Assembly (NCBI RefSeq): GCF_000003815.2
Contig: NC_049979.1
Span: 16,675,933 to 16,739,932 of the forward strand
DNA: 64,000 nt
DNA from: Branchiostoma floridae
Lineage: Eukaryota; Chordata; Leptocardii; Amphioxiformes; Branchiostomatidae
Direction of reading: 5' to 3'
Shown: positions 1-10,783 of the stretch, in pieces
Layout of the letters: the number at the start of each line of letters is the position of its first letter
Position numbering within the stretch: position 1 is the stretch's first letter
Program-made: the position numbers and the translations under genes
The notes under the pieces: model-generated
Told to the model about the DNA's origin: nothing
Seen by the model: only the letters and a program-made list of their open reading frames with translations
The model's database searches: none

Positions 1-192
1 GTACAATTATACACTGACGTATTACGTAGTGGTAATTTTGGTAGGCAATCAATCCTAAAGATCGTGTGGAAAATGTAACACTTATCTAGGAAAGGAATTC
101 TACAATCAGCGTTACATATCAATAAAGATGATCCATGTGTCTGCTAGACTAATAGCCACATTGATGAAATAGGATGATAACATAATACTCAC

Positions 193-699
193 TAAGCATG
201 ACAGGGACGACAAGCAGGTCGTACAAGATGTCGGCTACGCAGAGTCCGGACAGGAGGAGGTTGGGTGGTTCGTGCAGCCGCTCGTCCAACCACACTGTCC
301 CGATCACCGCAGTGTTCCCCAACAAGCACAGGGTCAGGACCACCAGTAAGTATGCTGCCTGAAAAATATTACACAAGCTATAGTTAAGCTTCTCAGCATC
401 ACAACTTATGATGACGCGTTATAGATACATCTGCTGGTCTGGTGAATGCCTTGCTATAAAATGCCAAGTAGACACCGACCTCTGATTCACTCAATGCTGA
501 TGTTCACTTGGTTCTCAAATATACGTAATTTAGGCCAACACAGATGTTTAGGTACACAACTTACCTGTGGGACGTTTTCAGGAAACGCCGTGCCGAAGAT
601 CAGAGGTAAGGACGGAAGTGGCGGTGCCGTGGTGACATTCCAAGCCGTGCAGTTGACAGAGGTGAGGTTCTCCACGGTGCAGTTCCGCCCGGGCTCCAT
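193..699 (-). CDS. Rhodopsin-class (aminergic-like) G protein-coupled receptor, 5' two exons, partial
   Basis: This is the N-terminal part of a seven-transmembrane receptor whose remaining exons lie beyond the left edge. Exon 1 is 699-565: ATG at 699, 45 residues, with four N-glycosylation sequons at N6, N11, N16 and N21, as expected of an extracellular tail. Its donor reads CAG|GTAAGT in phase 0. Exon 2 is 358-193, from an acceptor after a TTTTTCAG tract to CTTA|GTGAGT. It encodes TM1 with the class-A signature LLGNTAVIG (Asn1.50), a short first intracellular loop, and TM2 with NLLLSGLCVADILYDLLVVP, which carries the conserved L-x-x-A-D (Asp2.50) and ends in a VP like the VMP of serotonin, dopamine and octopamine receptors. 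The family is clear. The aminergic subtype is an inference, because the TM3 aspartate is not in the window. No signal peptide is visible. Confidence 0.85.
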
Positions 700-2244
700 C
701 TCACCGGTCCCCTGGAATCCACCCGCCCGTTACTGATGACGAGAACACGCCATGGCGACCATTCAACAACGTGGGGAACACTGGATCCCAGGTTTGACTT
801 TGAATCCAGTCTGTCAAAACCCTCACGCATTGACTGGTAGGATGGAGAACATCGTGCAATGGTTTTCCACCCTCTAGAAAATAACTATCACCCGGGAACG
901 TCGGGTGTGAACTGGCTCCTGACGATGCGACGGTATTGTGTTTCTCTTTTAAAAAGGAAAAGTTGGTTTGACTATGATCCTTTTGTTGAAGGAATATGCG
1001 ACGCTGGCGACGTGAATAAAAGTGCTATTCTTCTCTAAATCCCCACAGACTGTGACCATAAACATTGTTTGAAATGACGCAGTCTTGTGGAAAGTTCATA
1101 AACACTAATTACTTACGCAACGCAGATATGATATTAACGAAAGTCAAGCAATAATGCATTGCATGTCGTCCTGTCCTAATCCCTGTCATTTTTGGAGCAA
1201 TAAATGTTGTGTAATCTCTGTTTGGGGCTGTTTCTTATTTTAGTTTTTCAAATTTTCCGAGCTTAACTGTGGAATTTGTAGGCGTTTCTAGGCGTATTCT
1301 TCCTGACAGACGATTTCTCTTACTATATGCACAGCTAATTATTTCACATTAAGTGCCAAAACAAATTTAGGTCGCTTTATGCAGCAATCATTGCGGGGGA
1401 AATGTAAGGAGTGTTAAGTTGTTTAATGACAGGAAAATGTGTCAAAAGGGTTACGTAGACAGGAAGGAGATGAATGAGATGAAAGGAAAAGATGGTCTCA
1501 CTGGGAAGAGGATGGGAGAAGATTGGTAATGCTTGTGGATTCTCACCCTCTCACTCATCCTCGCCGCATATCAGACTTCGCTGAGGCGGGCCGTATTTGC
1601 TTGTGTATTTGCAGTGGATAGTAAGCTGTCTAAATCAATGGCGTATTCAAAGAGTAGACAAACCAATGTAATCTTTATTGGGATAATTATATCAAGATAC
1701 ACATTATAACGCATGCTTACCCATCTTTAAACTTTCTTCAACTGATTCAAAACCGGAATTGCCACTGCAACGACCATGTGGCGACAGCAATCAAACTATG
1801 AAAACCAACACAATACGTATAAATGGAAAGTGGCATGATAATGTAACTAGTGAAGTAGACTTATGCATCAGGGAAAATGTGTTTTCGTCTATCCACAGCA
1901 TCAACAACATTTGTTACTTCTGTCGTCAGTAATCATCTAATCACACGTTATCTTAACAACTAATTCCATCAACATCATTTTTTAAGTTAACTGTTGGATA
2001 ACCTTATTTTAGTGATGATCATAGAGAAAAGTCGATACGTTTGTATACGATAGAGTACTCTTGATAAAACACACATTTTGTAGAAACGCAAAATCATGCA
2101 TCCACGCAGAAGTACACACTAGGTACCGGTTTGCGTAGTAAAGCTCCACGTGACAACGCCACACATCAGTCTCTGAGTCAAAGAGATACAATAGTTGTTA
2201 TAAAGGACGTAGATTGAGGCCTGTGGCAGGCGTGGACTGTCCGT
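700..2244. other. Intergenic between GPCR and P450
   Basis: I see no coding exon here. The GPCR and the P450 are both on the minus strand, so this stretch holds the receptor promoter and the P450 3' flank. A minus-strand AATAAA (TTTATT at 1674-1679) could be the P450 poly(A) signal, about 570 nt past its stop codon, but no processing site can be confirmed. Confidence 0.4.
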
Positions 2245-5200
2245 TTACCGGGGAGTGAAGCGGATGTTTGGGGTGGGGGAGAGCTCCTGGAAACACCCTG
2301 TCACTGTGTCCGCCTCCTCGTCACAGTGGAGGTCGAAGTTCTGTACTAACTGTAATCATGCAATAAAAATGTTCCTTAACCTTTTCATCAGTTCATGTAC
2401 ATGTAGATAACATACTTTGTAACTAAGCTGCTTAATTAAATTATTTCTAAGGTCAGATGAACTTGGAAATGACATAAAATACTTTTGGTACTTCTGTAAA
2501 GTAAAAGCATGTTATATAAGTTATAGCTGATTTCTAAAAACTTGTGTTGCCCAGTTATCATTTCTCAGTTGACATGTCCAATGCTTAATACCAATTTTGC
2601 AGAGCTTTCTTACCTTAGCTATTTGAATGTAGAACTTGTCTTCGGCAAGTCGGCGACCTGTGGAATATGATATGACAGGCAATGAACTTCTGAATGTTGT
2701 GGCGTTTAGTATTTGAGATATACGTTCATATTTGAGGTATACCGTAGAAACACACGTTTTAAGGAGTGCTGCTGCTGGTAAACGCATAGCTAGTGTCTAG
2801 CTTGATTAAATTGTCGTTATAGCGGCCCGCGCGCCCAACTTCGGTTACCCCTATGTTATACTTAAAGCTGAGGACATCACAAGTACTACCGGGTCGCATT
2901 TCCAAACCGGCGTCCGGCCGGGCAGTTAAATTTGCGGGAACGAACGGTATGATATCACACAGAGAACGTAAAAAATGAGCATGATTTGTGTATGTTTCTT
3001 GTGAAACGCTTTAATTTTTCGTTCCCGCAAACAGCCCGTCCGGGCCCCTGTTGGGAAATATTTCCTACGCGGTGGCAAAGCTTTATTCTGTCCATTTCTA
3101 CATAGATACCTCGTCCAACTATCAATGGCCATCAAAATTAGACATCAGTCATCTTGCAATTGGCCTAATTTTTTTTATTCAATCAATAACGCATCACTGA
3201 GGTACAGACCTATGCAGGCGCGTGGCCCGTGGCCGAAGGGAGTCACGTGGCTGAACATGCGGGATCGGAATCCGTTCGGGCCCCTACGGAGCCAGCGCTC
3301 GGGTAGGAACCGGTCTGCCTGGGGGTACAACTCCTCCAACCGACCAAGCACACTCATGGGGATCTCAATTGTTGTCTGGGGGAGATAGGACAAGGATGAC
3401 AGATACCTAAATTTAGTTTACTACAAAAGTTAAAGTACAGTTGTCGGAGCATTTGATTTGTACGATCGCATGTTTCTCTGACGTTCAGGTGGTGAATGAC
3501 ACATCTCTGAAACATCAAGCACACATGGAGACCGAACGACATTTAAGTTTCCATAGTTGCCTACCATAGATTTTGGTCGCGTTACAACATCACACCTTGA
3601 TGCTTTCCTCGCAAAACATTAACCAAGTATTGCAGTACATAAGAATGACACAAGGGGCGCCAGAGCACACGGTACGGGTGTTGTTACTGCAGACACTGCC
3701 TGATTTATATACTAGTAGCTTTGTGCTGCGTAACAGAGAAGTAACAGTAACACCATACTTACATGAGCCGGCACACGATATCCGGACAGAACAACATCGC
3801 GGTCCAGAATCCGCATGTGAAGGAGACCGACTGGGTGGAACCTGGGTGGGAGGATGAGAAGGCCCAACAGAATTTATCATTTTAAAAACGAAGTAACTAT
3901 CACGCAATGCCATACCTGGGCGGAGAGAAAAATGATCAGGAAGCGTGCTGATCATTATACAGGGGAAGCATATGAAGGTGCGTGCTCGTGTGTGCGTGCG
4001 TGTGTTTGAGAATTCAAAGTTCCAAGTCCTATATACAGTAGACTGTGTAGTCTTGATTGAGATTTACCTAAAGGTCTCCTTCACAAAAGCCTTGAGGTAG
4101 GGCAGCTTGTGCAGGTGGGCACTCGTCACAGCTTCCCCTTTAGGTAGCGCCTCTGTAACCTCCCTCCGGATGGTCTCCTGAACGTGTGGGTGCCGGGCCA
4201 GCTCGTACAGTTGGAACATGTCTGCATGGGAACTCTGAGGAAAACCGATAGATAGCACTTGTGAAGACTTTCCTGGAGCAACTTGATTGTTTTAAGTGGT
4301 ATAAAAAAACTTAGAGCGAGTATCATTAAAATTTAAAGCAGATTAAGACTGATTTTTTATCGCCACGAGGAAAACGACTACGTGTATGTTATGTGACTGC
4401 TATACAGTGTAACGTGATAGAAAAAGCAGAGTAGACTTGTGTACAGAAGTCAGAAGATATATTTGTTCTAAGCGTAGGGTTAGGGTTGGAGTAGGATGAG
4501 GATTAGGGTTAGGGTAGGGCTAGGGTAAGGTTGGGATAGAAGTACGCTACGGTTGAGGCGGGGTTAGGGTAACTAGGGTTAGGAATATGGGTAGGGGTAG
4601 GTGCTCTCCAAGCAGAGGTTTGTGGGACAAATCGTGACCTTTTCCCACCTTGGTGGGAAGGCCGTTCGAAAAAAGAAACTGATAAAAGGAAAAGGTCACG
4701 ATTTTTCCCACCAACTTCTGCTTGGAGAGTAGGAGTAGGGGTTACGGGTTAGGATTGGGGTAAGATAAGGGTCAATTTTTAATGATGATGACTTACTGAC
4801 TGCATGCCGCCCACAAAAAGTTCCACAGCCGACATGGCGGCATCCGTGTCGGACAGGCTGGACTCAGACAGCAGATAACCCAACACGCTCGGTCGGCTGT
4901 CTTCGTACTCCACATCCAAGTCCATGTGGTATTTCACAATTCTTTGGTCAAGGAAAAATAGTACAATTACTTTGGACAGGGTATTTTTAGGTGTCTATGG
5001 TATTGCAACAGAACGTCGGTTTTTCATATCTTAGTCCTGTGTTTAGAACATAATGTAATGAGTATGAGATAGGTCTTAAGTTCTGGAAAAAATTTCTATA
5101 GGTTTGGACCTCCTTGCAACTTTTTCGTTTTTATTGGGGGGGTTGCGTGAGACTTATCGCATCATCGTGATTTTTGGTACGTACATAGATTAATTGATTA

Positions 5201-7948
5201 TTGACATTTAAAAAATGCTACTTCTGCAAATCTGGGCTAAATTGTATGAGTGCAACACTTTATGGCAAATAATCCACATCACAAACTACCCTACATCATT
5301 ATCAAAATCATGACCTTAGAAAACAGACCCAAATCAGTCAAACTGTGCTAACATGGCGTACCTGAGGATATTTCTGTGCGCGTTCATGTAGCCGTTCCAG
5401 GTGTCCTTCAGGAGGTACTTGGTCAGTGGGAACCCTATCTCCAGTTTCAGCCAGGAGGCGAAGAAGTCGTCGATGCTCTTGATCATTTCAGACGTTTGGC
5501 AGGACCCCGAGAAGTCTGGCTCCAGGCAGCCCGGGCGACGGCCGAAGATAGTGGTCCCAGCCACTGACAAAACAAACACATCTTGCTGTTAGCTCATCCT
5601 ATAAAAATCATTTTTAAAGCAAGCAAACATGATCATTGTTTTTGTTTTAAGCCAAGTGATGTGAAGGTGTAAAACAAAACAATCAATCAAATACTAGATA
5701 CATTGTTATCAAAACTTATGTCGACAAACTTTACGATCCCAGTCTCTCGTAAAGGTTGAAGAAAAATAAGATGTTAGGTACATACAGACTGTCCAAAGGA
5801 TACACATAAACTCACCTTCCGTGTTGTAACGCCGTATCTGCCACGTGATGTCAGGTACTGTATTGTTCTCGTCTAGGCTCCGCTTCAGGAGAGCCAGGAA
5901 GTCATCCGAGATCTGAAACGGGGAAGAAATTAATCAAGAACTTCTGACACTTGGGTCAACGGTACATGTACCACTTTGTATCCAACCCTGTACCTGTAAT
6001 GTTTGTCATTGTACATTTCTCTTGTGTTGATAACCTGAAACTGTAATGTTTGTCATTGTACATTTCTCTTGTGCTGGAAACCTGAAGCCACTTTCTAATA
6101 TTACCGTACATCTTTGTCTGGTAAAGAGCTCGGTCCATGATCATACAGTAACGACGCTAAAGGCTAACATAGCAGGAAATATCATTAGAAGGTTGCAACA
6201 CGGTGAAGAGAAGGTTAATGGATTACCACAAAGGCGTTTTTCCTTAATGCACTCCTCCATGCAGGCCGCATCTATCAACAGTTACCGAGCTATCACGGAT
6301 TTTTTATCAACAGTACTCCGGACAAAAGAAGCACTTGACGTTACCTCATTCAAGGTTGGGTGGAAAAGTGCAACCCCGCTCCTCCTCAGCAGTGTCCTGT
6401 TCACGGCACTGCGGGTACGGTACCACTCTAACCCTTGTCTGTAGAGAACAAGTTTGACGGTCTTTAATAGTAACTAAAATGGTGAAGTGAAACAAGACCA
6501 CAGTATGTCCAGGACATAAGATACAAAAATCTAACGTTCTGCTTCAGTACCTCGCCCTTCGTGTCTACAGAAGCTGCCCACTTACCAATTATGATCACAA
6601 TCCACCCAGAGGTTGTCACGTTATTACAGACAAACATACAGACAAACTTGGGTGAATTGACTTATCTCGGGAGCAGGTTTATCATCATTTATAACATACG
6701 TTATAACGTATAGCCCCTTGAATACATGACGTCATGTTTACTCTCATGTGCACATGTGCGCATCTGTGTGAGACGAATCTTCAATTTTGACGAGACAAGA
6801 ATGGTTTTGTGTAGAAGGTCAACCTGTACCACCAACAGCGATGTCTGTGACGTGTCAGTCATCACCTAGTAATTTCATGTATTCATACCAACACATCGAC
6901 ACGGAGGGTACAACAGCCCATGTTGATAGTGTATACTCACCCATTGAAACTGGACTCTGACCGTGCTCGGTGCTTCAGAAGTTCCTGTCCAGCCGCCTCC
7001 ATGGATTCCCTTACAAGCGGAAACGACGGGCGATGCGGGTACCTGGGTTAGAGAATGGTGGATCTTTTGTATCCCATGCATTGTGATCGGTGTTGCAATT
7101 CACGCCATGTAGTTTTTGAAAAGTTTGGTTGCACATGATGTTGGATGTTCGTTGGACTAAAGTAAGCTCAAGACGCAGTATTAAACAGCTGACAACAAAG
7201 GAGAACCTAAAAGTAGGTATCAAATTCTAATTAAAAAAGTTGCAGGTGTTGTTAGAATTGTCGATACTAGGACCCTTTAAAAGTCTTTGTTCGGCAACTG
7301 AGATGTGATTTGAAGGTGTGATAAAATATGTATCAAGTATAGTGAAGATACCTTACCTTCCCTCGTTTCTGTAGACGGTCTCAATATCTCCTGGATCGGC
7401 TATCCGGACAAACGTTCCCCGTGGCCCGAGGTCCTCTTTGTAGATTTTACCGTACTCCTGGTAGCGGTTCCACAGCACCTCGTCAAAGCGCCTGGGATCA
7501 AGCTTTCCTGAAAAAAGATGGTTCATGAAAATGACGCAAAGAAGACCAGAGGACTTCGGCGAGTCAAATCCATCTTACATCTGCGCTGTTAAGCAGCTGA
7601 AGTCTTCCATGAAACTTATCACATCAAGAAGTTATGGTGGGCGACGTAAAACTGGACCCTGAAAAGTCTCTTACCAAGGAATGTGTACTCCCACAGACTC
7701 CCAATGATGGGGAGCCCCTTGGGTCCAGGGATCTCGTGGAAGGGGCGCACAGCCACGTCAGTCTTGTTTGCTGTGGGATCGACGCATGTTTCCATCCCCA
7801 CGTTGGTTACAGTCGAGCTGCTTTTGCGAAGGATACAAAGCCCGACGTTCCACAAAGAAGATCTCCCACACTTACACTGGCCGTTCAAAACCCGGCCGCT
7901 TCTCATGACCGCGTCACACCTCCGGCCCAACACTCCAGTAATCCCCAT
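2245..7948 (-). CDS. Mitochondrial-clan cytochrome P450, 12 exons, complete
   Basis: A haem mono-oxygenase of the mitochondrial clan (CYP11/24/27-like), which would take electrons from ferredoxin in the inner membrane. Exons: 7948-7675, 7507-7357, 7042-6941, 6438-6345, 5912-5816, 5563-5362, 4941-4797, 4234-4068, 3841-3763, 3375-3210, 2657-2614, 2349-2245. They total 1626 nt, in frame, 541 aa, the usual length for the clan. The first ~60 residues are rich in Arg, Ser and Cys with few acids, as in a mitochondrial presequence, followed by the proline hinge [11 protein letters not shown]. Visible landmarks are the K-helix E408-T-F-R411, PERW at 462-465, and the haem loop [10 protein letters not shown] at 484-493 with Cys491 as axial ligand, followed by [15 protein letters not shown]. 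The I-helix reads [10 protein letters not shown] (348-357) where most members have AGxDTT, so the acid and threonine are replaced by Gln354 and Ser355. The substrate cannot be told. A lancelet-specific CYP subfamily is likely. Confidence 0.93.
2912..3047. repeat. Inverted-repeat (MITE-like) insertion in P450 intron 10
   Basis: The arms TTTGCGGGAACGAA (2931-2944) and TTCGTTCCCGCAAA (3018-3031) are exact inverse complements. The outer flanks CGTCCGGCCGGGC and GCCCGTCCGGGCCCC are imperfectly complementary. The AT-rich interior has no ORF of note. It looks like a small non-autonomous DNA element, though no clear target-site duplication was found. Confidence 0.5.
4474..4768. repeat. Degenerate TTAGGG-type repeat tract in P450 intron 7
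   Basis: There are many imperfect copies of TTAGGG, TAGGGT and GGGTTA between 4474 and 4603, which resume at 4730-4768. TTAGGG is the telomere repeat of most deuterostomes, so this is an interstitial telomere-like or simple G-rich array that has decayed. It is split by the inverted-repeat element at 4604-4729. Confidence 0.6.
4604..4729. mobile_element. Foldback/MITE element with CTCTCCAAGCAGA ends
   Basis: A 126-bp element with ~42-nt terminal inverted arms. It begins CTCTCCAAGCAGAGGTTTG and ends with the inverse complement CAACTTCTGCTTGGAGAG, and the match continues inward through ATCGTGACCTTTTCC. The loop is about 42 nt and it has no coding capacity. It sits inside the TTAGGG-like tract. 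The same terminal sequence recurs in the element at 24357-24511, so this is a dispersed family. Confidence 0.75.
5995..6090. repeat. 47-bp tandem duplication in P450 intron
   Basis: The block beginning CTGTAATGTTTGTCATTGTA occurs twice, 47 bases apart, in the intron between the exons at 6438-6345 and 5912-5816. The two copies are nearly identical, which suggests a recent duplication with no coding effect. Confidence 0.7.
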
Positions 7949-10052
7949 CTCAGTATCTCTCCGGGTATCTGGCCTGGGGAAATGTCATGCGATCATAACG
8001 TGTTCTATCTAAAAACATTTTAGAAAAGATTCACCCAAAACGACAAATGTCCTAACGGGAATAACCCGTATTCTGGTGACGCAGTTTGGTCTTTCAGCAA
8101 AAGTCTCGAAATAGAAAAGCGCAGTCTACCGATACATCAGAAAAGTTTCACAAAACCCAAGCAAGACAACGAAAGGGACTAAATCTCAGCTCACCTCGCT
8201 GTTATATTTCTGCACCACCGTCACGAAAGTTCGTTAGTTTTCTTTGTGCCTAACTTTTATACGCGGGCTCGATTCTCAGGAGGGCACTACTGATCATGAG
8301 CTGATCTAGTTTGAGGCAGCTCTTTCGTACTATGGTGGGTGTTGTGTTGATGTGACGCAGTCGAAAATAACGCGACTCTATTGGAGGACGTCAGGATGGT
8401 TTTGTACAAATTCTAAGGACATTCCGGTCATACCGCAATGTTATCGTGTTCTCATTTAGCCACGGGACCCTTTGTTCAACCACAGTGGCGAAAATCTCCA
8501 GGTTTTCAAATATCTAAACTTACGGGTGTCAACAAAGGCTATTAAGTGAACCTACTCAATTGCGAGCAAATACAAAGTAGCTACCATTGTGTACTTTTGT
8601 CAGCGGACAAGGGACCTGACTGACCTTCAGCCTCTGAATGGCTCGTTAGTTTATTGATCTCGGTAATAATAATACTGCACCAGATCCACCATGTAACGTG
8701 ATGACAGCTATGGCTTGTGTGACCAAGGGCACCAAGGCTAGCGCAGTGTAGAGCATGTATTATGTGTGGATACAACAGTAAACACGTTTTAAGCAGCTTA
8801 GCAAGCCTCTGTGTCATCAGAATAAGGAGAGGTGCAGGTGCCACCATTACGGTGAATTAGAAGTTACTCAAAATAAATGGTTACTTCAAAAACCTTTAGA
8901 AAGGTGTCAATTTCGACAGCTGTAAAGTTTGATACTTAACGCAAACACCGTTTTCAAAGGTTGATGTTTTCAAAAGATGAAAAAAGAGCTGTAAAGACAG
9001 ATGGAGAAAAACGGAGTCTAAATTTAGATTTGCATCATCACTTCCGGAGTTTTTCTTCCAACAGTATTTTGTCGACAGCTCTTTACCTGGAGCAGAAGTT
9101 AAATGCCCATGTTGTTGTTGCCGAGTTGTACAGCAGGTGTCAAGAGTTTACATAACATCCAATTCGAAGAGGCGTAAATCGTCTGTGAAAGTGGATGAAA
9201 TCATTTGATGACATCATGCATTTTTGACAATGAGAAAAAGTTGACTACAACAGACGTCCATGCTGGTTTCCATGACGCAGTTATTCAAAGGACTGCTTTC
9301 CACTAAGCAGTCTCTCAACCACAAGACGTCCATGTCCAATGTAGTCCGCAGTTGAGAATTCATGACCGTGTGACAAGGTACTGAGGATGTCTACACACAC
9401 ACCCCCAAATGCTCACAGCTCAGGGCATGAAGGGACAACTTCCAAAAGACGAGATGCTCCTATAACTTCTCACCATGAACATACAGACCACAACACACAT
9501 TGTCTAGGACAGTACGAGCTGCCGAAATCGACATCTTTCTAAAGGATGCTTTTACTCCCGGGCCGTTATGTAGTCCATTTATCTTGGTATCTAGTCTAAT
9601 GCATCGTGATGATACACGTACCTTTCCTTTTTTTACTTGAAGTTCACCACAAAACAAGGCTCATGGAGCCACTCAATGCGTTTTGGGTTACACTACTGGA
9701 TCCTGAAGAAAGATCTTGTTTACCGTCTTGAAAAGTTTTTGATTGGAGCAATTTCGTGGAAGCTTCTTCCATAATGATGTAATTATTATGTTTCCTAATT
9801 TTGATGACATGTACGGCTGACTAGGCTGCTCAAGAGGTGTTTATTGTTGTACTCCGGCCTGTGTATGATACATGCTCAATTAATTAATCAATCTATAACA
9901 ACCATGCAATCTTTTTTCTTTTGTTTACTTTTACCACAAGTACCCCCAGTTAACGTATCATATAAGAGTAGTTTTAAAACAGTGACCAACAAGATGGGAA
10001 AGATTAATTCAAACCAGAAATTCATAAAAAGATATTGATATTTTGTTATATC
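7949..10052. other. Intergenic: P450 upstream flank
   Basis: No exon is supported here. The part next to 7949 should contain the P450 promoter and 5' UTR, but I see no convincing TATA or initiator to place a transcription start. Short ORFs in this stretch have no recognisable motif. Confidence 0.4.
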
Positions 10053-10783
10053 TTTATTATATCATAATAAAACTTTTGCTGCCTCATTAAAAATAAAGAA
10101 CACAAAGGCAAAAGAAAACAAATAGTAATAGGGAGACATGTACAGAGCTTCATGCAACAGGGGGTACAGTAACAGACCCCTTAACAATAGCTATTGTTTG
10201 AATGTACTCAATTTATACATTGTATTTCATTGTTGGCAGTCAAGTAAATAGGTTGTCAACATTGCTAATAACTTACTGATAAATTTGCAATTCACAAAAC
10301 TAGGACACTACAAGCAGCAGTTGCAAAACAAAATTAATATCAAATGAAAAACTCCAATTTTGTCAATGGGGCTGCTTTTGGAAGTTATCTCAACAATATA
10401 GCATGGGATGCATTTTTACCAACAAAAACTTTTCTCAATCTGAATAAGGTCTGTATACATCATTTCCACACATGAAATAATTCTATACTACTACATGTAA
10501 GTACAAATACAAAATTAATGAAACATTTGTTTTTTGAACATCTGAATTGCAACAATTGTCATGTTAAATACCTGTACCCAAAGCTAACTTGATATACCTG
10601 CACCTCATTGCACACAAAAAAAAAAAAAAAAAAAAAAAATAGCAATTTGGAGGAGAGCTAAACAGCATTTATTCTATAAATTGTTCACTTCTTCTTGGCA
10701 CATGTGCCCAAAGGAAACCAATGACTTTCTGTTGAACATAGGCATATGGAGTTACATATAAACTGAAGCAGCATGGCATCACT
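10053..10783 (-). other. HINFP 3' untranslated region
   Basis: This region lies directly downstream of the HINFP stop codon. It has a run of ~24 A on the plus strand (10616-10639, i.e. oligo-T in the transcript) and candidate minus-strand AATAAA signals at about 10668 and at 10053-10058. The distal one would give a UTR of about 730 nt. Which site is used cannot be decided from the sequence. Confidence 0.5.
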
